The translations under genes and the position numbers were made by a program. A DNA stretch of 9,515 nt from Gammaproteobacteria bacterium (GTDB lineage: Bacteria; Pseudomonadota; Gammaproteobacteria; Pseudomonadales; Pseudohongiellaceae), in NCBI GenBank assembly GCA_016762995.1, contig JAESUT010000063.1, positions 16,257-25,771 of the forward strand, given 5' to 3'. The notes below the pieces were generated by a model that did no database searches, was not told the DNA's origin, and worked only from the letters and a program-made list of their open reading frames with translations. Position 1 is the first letter of the stretch. Every line of letters starts with the position of its first letter. Below, piece by piece: positions 7,235 to 9,515 of this stretch.

Positions 7235-7327
7235 TTGCCAGTAAAATCAAGGCCTACACCTATTATCGGCAGGATTTGGATACTTTTCATCCTAGCGACT
7301 CAATCCAGCGAGCAAGTTGAACTCATC

Positions 7328-8686
7328 ATGAGCAAGCAAGTCACATTCGACTCTAGATCTTCAGCACGCCCGAAGCTCACACTACTCTTGCTGCGAACTA
7401 TTGTAGTGCTACTCCTCAGCGCGCCCGTGATAGTACTACTACTTTCTTTAGAAACCTCTCCCAGTCACGTCGCTGAACAACAGCTTAGTAGTGAGGAGCT
7501 TTCCAGAATTGAATCTCTGCTGTTAGAGGGCACCCCACAATCCCCGAGCTATGCAAGCAGACATGAACTAAGGCTCAACTCTCAGGAACTGAACTTACTC
7601 CTGCGCTATGGGGTTAACATAATGAACCTGTCGTCCCGCTGGGCAGCACGAATCCAAGTATCCGAAGACAATCTGAGCGCACAATTAAGTGTTCGGCTAG
7701 GCGAAGGCCCACTGCCGATATACTTGAACATAGAGGCCAACTTCATCGAGGATGACAATCTGCTGACGCTGAATGCTTTGCGAATAGGCAAAATTAGCGT
7801 ACCCAATAGATTGCTGCAATTCACCCTGCAGCGACTACGAGAGAACCTCTCTAGTGAAAACATCACTTATCTGGATGTCAGTGAACTGATTAACAATGTT
7901 GAAAGTGTGGAGCTCGAGCCGAACCAATTAACCGTTTCATTACAATGGGACCCGAATCTCATTAGTCGCATTGGTAAGCAAGCGCAGCAGCTTTTTATAT
8001 CCGAGCAGGATCAGCAGCGCATAATCAACTATTACGCGATTATCACCAACATTGCCGCGACCGTACCCATCGATATTCGCGCCGTGTCGATTAATGCCTT
8101 TCTGGTGCCACTGTTCGCTGCAGCTCAGGAGAAGACTCTAGCAGGCAGTGACGCTATTGCAGAGAATCGAACTGCCTTTCAAACCCTAGCCATCTATGTA
8201 AACGAAGAACCGATAGCACAACTCATCGGGGAAGAAGCCGCCGCGGAAATCGAACCAGCTCCCTTTATAGAGGCGAGACTACTCAGGCGCCAGGACCTAG
8301 CACAGCATCTGGTTTCGGTAGCCGCAATAACCGCATCGGCCGGCGCAGATCTCGCGCAGATGCTTTCCACAACGAAAGAAGCCTATGATGCGCGTTACCG
8401 TTCTGGGTTCAGCTTTTCGGATCTTACTGCGAATACCGTCGGTGTCAGCATCGCGCGACTTGCAACATCCAGCTCTGAAACAGCGAAAGTCATGCAAGGC
8501 CGGCTGGCAAACCTACAGAATGAATCTGACTATATGCCCAAGGTAGGCAACAATCGAGATGGCTTGTCCGAAACTGACTTCAATGCAATGTATACGGACA
8601 GAAGCAGCCCGCAATACCAGGCGCGACTCACCGAAATTCAGACACTCATAGATAGCCGGCCACTCTTTTCTGGGTTGCTTCAATAA
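7328..8686 (+). CDS. Membrane-anchored periplasmic protein of unknown function, 452 residues
   Basis: I do not recognise the family with certainty. A polar N-terminus is followed by one hydrophobic helix (LLLLRTIVVLLLSAPVIVLL, about 18-37) that should act as a signal anchor, leaving the rest in the periplasm. The first half after the helix (LNSQELNLLLRYG, then strands such as LSAQLSVRLG and LPIYLNIEANF) resembles a beta-rich sheet domain. The second half is helical and includes ASAGADLAQMLSTTKEAYDA and GFSFSDLTANTVGVSIARLA, which look like conserved blocks. No catalytic motif or cysteine pair is seen. The frame is open upstream to a TTG at 7235, but that would put about 31 extra residues before the signal anchor, so the ATG at 7328 is preferred, though its ribosome site is weak. 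It ends in TAA at 8684 with a second in-frame stop 15 bp later. The zinc-finger gene starts 33 bp downstream, suggesting an operon. Confidence 0.75.
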   Translation: MSKQVTFDSRSSARPKLTLLLLRTIVVLLLSAPVIVLLLSLETSPSHVAEQQLSSEELSRIESLLLEGTPQSPSYASRHELRLNSQELNLLLRYGVNIMNLSSRWAARIQVSEDNLSAQLSVRLGEGPLPIYLNIEANFIEDDNLLTLNALRIGKISVPNRLLQFTLQRLRENLSSENITYLDVSELINNVESVELEPNQLTVSLQWDPNLISRIGKQAQQLFISEQDQQRIINYYAIITNIAATVPIDIRAVSINAFLVPLFAAAQEKTLAGSDAIAENRTAFQTLAIYVNEEPIAQLIGEEAAAEIEPAPFIEARLLRRQDLAQHLVSVAAITASAGADLAQMLSTTKEAYDARYRSGFSFSDLTANTVGVSIARLATSSSETAKVMQGRLANLQNESDYMPKVGNNRDGLSETDFNAMYTDRSSPQYQARLTEIQTLIDSRPLFSGLLQ

Positions 8687-8700
8687 GAATTGCTTCAATA
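8675..8700 (+). repeat. 15-bp tandem duplication spanning the stop codon
   Basis: TTGCTTCAATA occurs at 8675-8685 and 8690-8700, giving a 15-bp period. The first copy carries the TAA stop (8684-8686) of the 452-residue protein; the second copy carries an in-frame TAG (8699-8701). The unit looks like a recent slippage duplication that gave the gene a backup stop. Confidence 0.7.
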
Positions 8701-8719
8701 GAAGAATCGTTCAACTCTT

Positions 8720-9103
8720 GTGACTTTGAAGGCGACACCCATCCTAGACCAACTCACACTCAAGCAAACACAAGAGTTGCACTCCTTGCTGCTATCCAAT
8801 AAAACCAAGTTGGAACAACAGCTACTTGATGCTAAATCGGCGACTGGCATTGTGATCCTGGATCAAAGTTCTGTAGGCAGGGTTTCTCGGGTTGATGCAA
8901 TGCAACAACAAAGCATGGCGGTATCGACTCGTGCAATAGCAGAGGCCAGCTTGAGAAAGGTCATCATCGCTTTGCAACGAATGGCTAGGGACGATTTTGG
9001 CTACTGTAACCAGTGTGATGAGCCAATCCAGTTCAAGCGACTAAAAGTACAGCCAGAAGCTAGCCATTGCCTGAAGTGCCAAGATCAACAAGAGAGCCTC
9101 TAG
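8720..9103 (+). CDS. DksA/TraR-type C4 zinc-finger protein
   Basis: This 127-residue protein belongs to the DksA/TraR group, which bind the RNA polymerase secondary channel and adjust transcription, often with ppGpp. The N-terminal part (about 12-90) is a predicted two-helix coiled coil whose turn holds LDQSSVGRVSRVDA (47-60), a motif found in short DksA-like proteins, with acidic residues Asp48 and Asp59 near the tip. The C-terminal zinc site is C96-N-Q-C99, 17 residues, C117-L-K-C120, the full four-cysteine form. It is shorter than E. coli DksA (151 residues), lacking part of the N-terminal globular section, so it is probably a paralog rather than DksA itself. The start is GTG at 8720; an in-frame TAG at 8699 excludes anything further up and no ATG exists before residue 61. 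The ribosome site is weak, and coupling to the upstream gene 33 bp away is possible. Confidence 0.88.
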   Translation: MTLKATPILDQLTLKQTQELHSLLLSNKTKLEQQLLDAKSATGIVILDQSSVGRVSRVDAMQQQSMAVSTRAIAEASLRKVIIALQRMARDDFGYCNQCDEPIQFKRLKVQPEASHCLKCQDQQESL

Positions 9104-9167
9104 ATCGGGCCTAGATGAGGCGTTATCATCGTTTCTAGCAAGTCTCGTAGCTTCCAAATTTCAGAAC

Positions 9168-9189
9168 GCTGGTGTATAACACCGCCAGC
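9168..9189 (+). repeat. Hairpin in the leader of the cystathionine gamma-synthase-like gene
   Basis: GGTGT-ATA-ACACC (9171-9183) is a perfect 5-bp stem with a 3-nt loop. The flanking GCT and AGC extend it if the GCC at 9184-9186 bulges out. It ends 33 bp before the ATG at 9223 and is not followed by T's, so it is not a terminator. It may be an operator or leader structure. Confidence 0.4.
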
Positions 9190-9222
9190 ATTGCCACACT
9201 TAAACTGCTCTGAGCCGCCATC

Positions 9223-9515
9223 ATGAAGAAAAAAGGCTTTAACACAACAAATCTGCACTCCGACCGCCGCGACCATCCTGAACATGGTGTCTTACACAAG
9301 GCCATTCATCCGTCCGTTGCCTATGGATATGAGGATGCTAGAGAACTGGCTGAAGTCTTTCAAGGGAAGCGCGCGGGCTATAACTATGGCCGACAGCTAA
9401 ACCCAACCGTTACGGCTCTGCAGAATAAAATTACGGCCATGGAAGAGGGTATCGCAACCGCGGTCTTCGCAACTGGCATGGCCGCTATCGCCTCTACCAT
9501 GCTGTCGCTCCTTAG
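9223..9515 (+). CDS. Cystathionine gamma-synthase-family PLP enzyme, N-terminal part
   Basis: The first 97 residues of a fold-type I PLP enzyme of the Cys/Met metabolism family (cystathionine gamma-synthase, O-acylhomoserine sulfhydrylase or methionine gamma-lyase); the rest runs off the window. These act in the cytoplasm on homoserine esters, cystathionine or methionine. Visible marks are FNTTNLHSDR (6-15), AIHPSVAYGYEDA (27-39), the YNYGRQLNPT motif (53-62), in which Tyr55 and Arg57 hold the cofactor phosphate of the partner subunit, LQNKITAMEEG (66-76), and ATGMAAIAS (83-91), the phosphate-binding loop. The catalytic lysine would lie beyond the end. The ATG at 9223 is the only possible start because an in-frame TGA sits four codons upstream; only a weak TGAG precedes it. 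Which reaction it catalyses cannot be decided from this fragment. Confidence 0.9.
   Translation, partial: MKKKGFNTTNLHSDRRDHPEHGVLHKAIHPSVAYGYEDARELAEVFQGKRAGYNYGRQLNPTVTALQNKITAMEEGIATAVFATGMAAIASTMLSLL

Noticed and set aside
7235..7327. Upstream TTG extension of the 452-residue protein
   Set aside because: It would put about 31 extra residues, partly hydrophobic, before a proper signal anchor, and the sequence upstream of the TTG shows no ribosome site. The ATG at 7328 gives a normal anchor layout.
7180..7410. AACTATTGTAG present twice, in the divergent gap and inside the 7328 gene
   Set aside because: An 11-base match is expected several times by chance in a window of this size.
9100..9285. 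Minus-strand open frame across the gap before the PLP enzyme gene
   Set aside because: It overlaps the conserved N-terminus of the PLP enzyme and the end of the zinc-finger gene, and its product shows no recognisable features.

Overview
The window looks like chromosome of a gammaproteobacterium, probably marine. The evidence is an ActP-like sodium:solute symporter, an AGCS sodium:alanine symporter, a short Mrp/ApbC ATPase, a pyrophosphate-driven membrane pump, a DksA-type zinc-finger protein and a PLP enzyme of sulfur amino-acid metabolism, all at moderate GC. No insertion sequence, integrase, phage gene, CRISPR array, tRNA or rRNA is visible. I found no new multi-gene system. The content is housekeeping and transport genes plus four proteins I cannot assign.

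Layout from left to right. Positions 1-389 (+) hold the C-terminal end of a sodium:solute symporter. It converges on a minus-strand pair, mrp (3022-2201) followed by an AGCS alanine symporter (2142-469), and a hairpin at 414-450 with T-tracts in both directions lies between them. A 277-bp gap with a perfect hairpin separates mrp from a divergent secreted protein of unknown function (3300-3842, +). That gene converges on hppA (6033-3907, -), with an almost perfect palindromic two-way terminator at 3858-3888.

Next is a minus-strand pair: a coiled-coil lipoprotein (7079-6426) followed after 25 bp by a 57-residue basic protein (6400-6227). Across an AT-rich divergent gap, the plus strand carries a 452-residue membrane-anchored protein of unknown function (7328-8686), a DksA/TraR-type zinc-finger protein (8720-9103) and the 5' part of a cystathionine gamma-synthase-family enzyme that runs off the end (9223-9515).

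Functional reading. The two symporters take up small carboxylates and amino acids at the expense of a cation gradient, and HppA can build an ion gradient from pyrophosphate. Motif residues suggest HppA is of the K+-dependent type, with a proton-pump-like gate. Mrp serves iron-sulfur cluster delivery and the DksA-like protein probably acts on RNA polymerase. The window does not show these genes to be co-regulated beyond the adjacent same-strand pairs.
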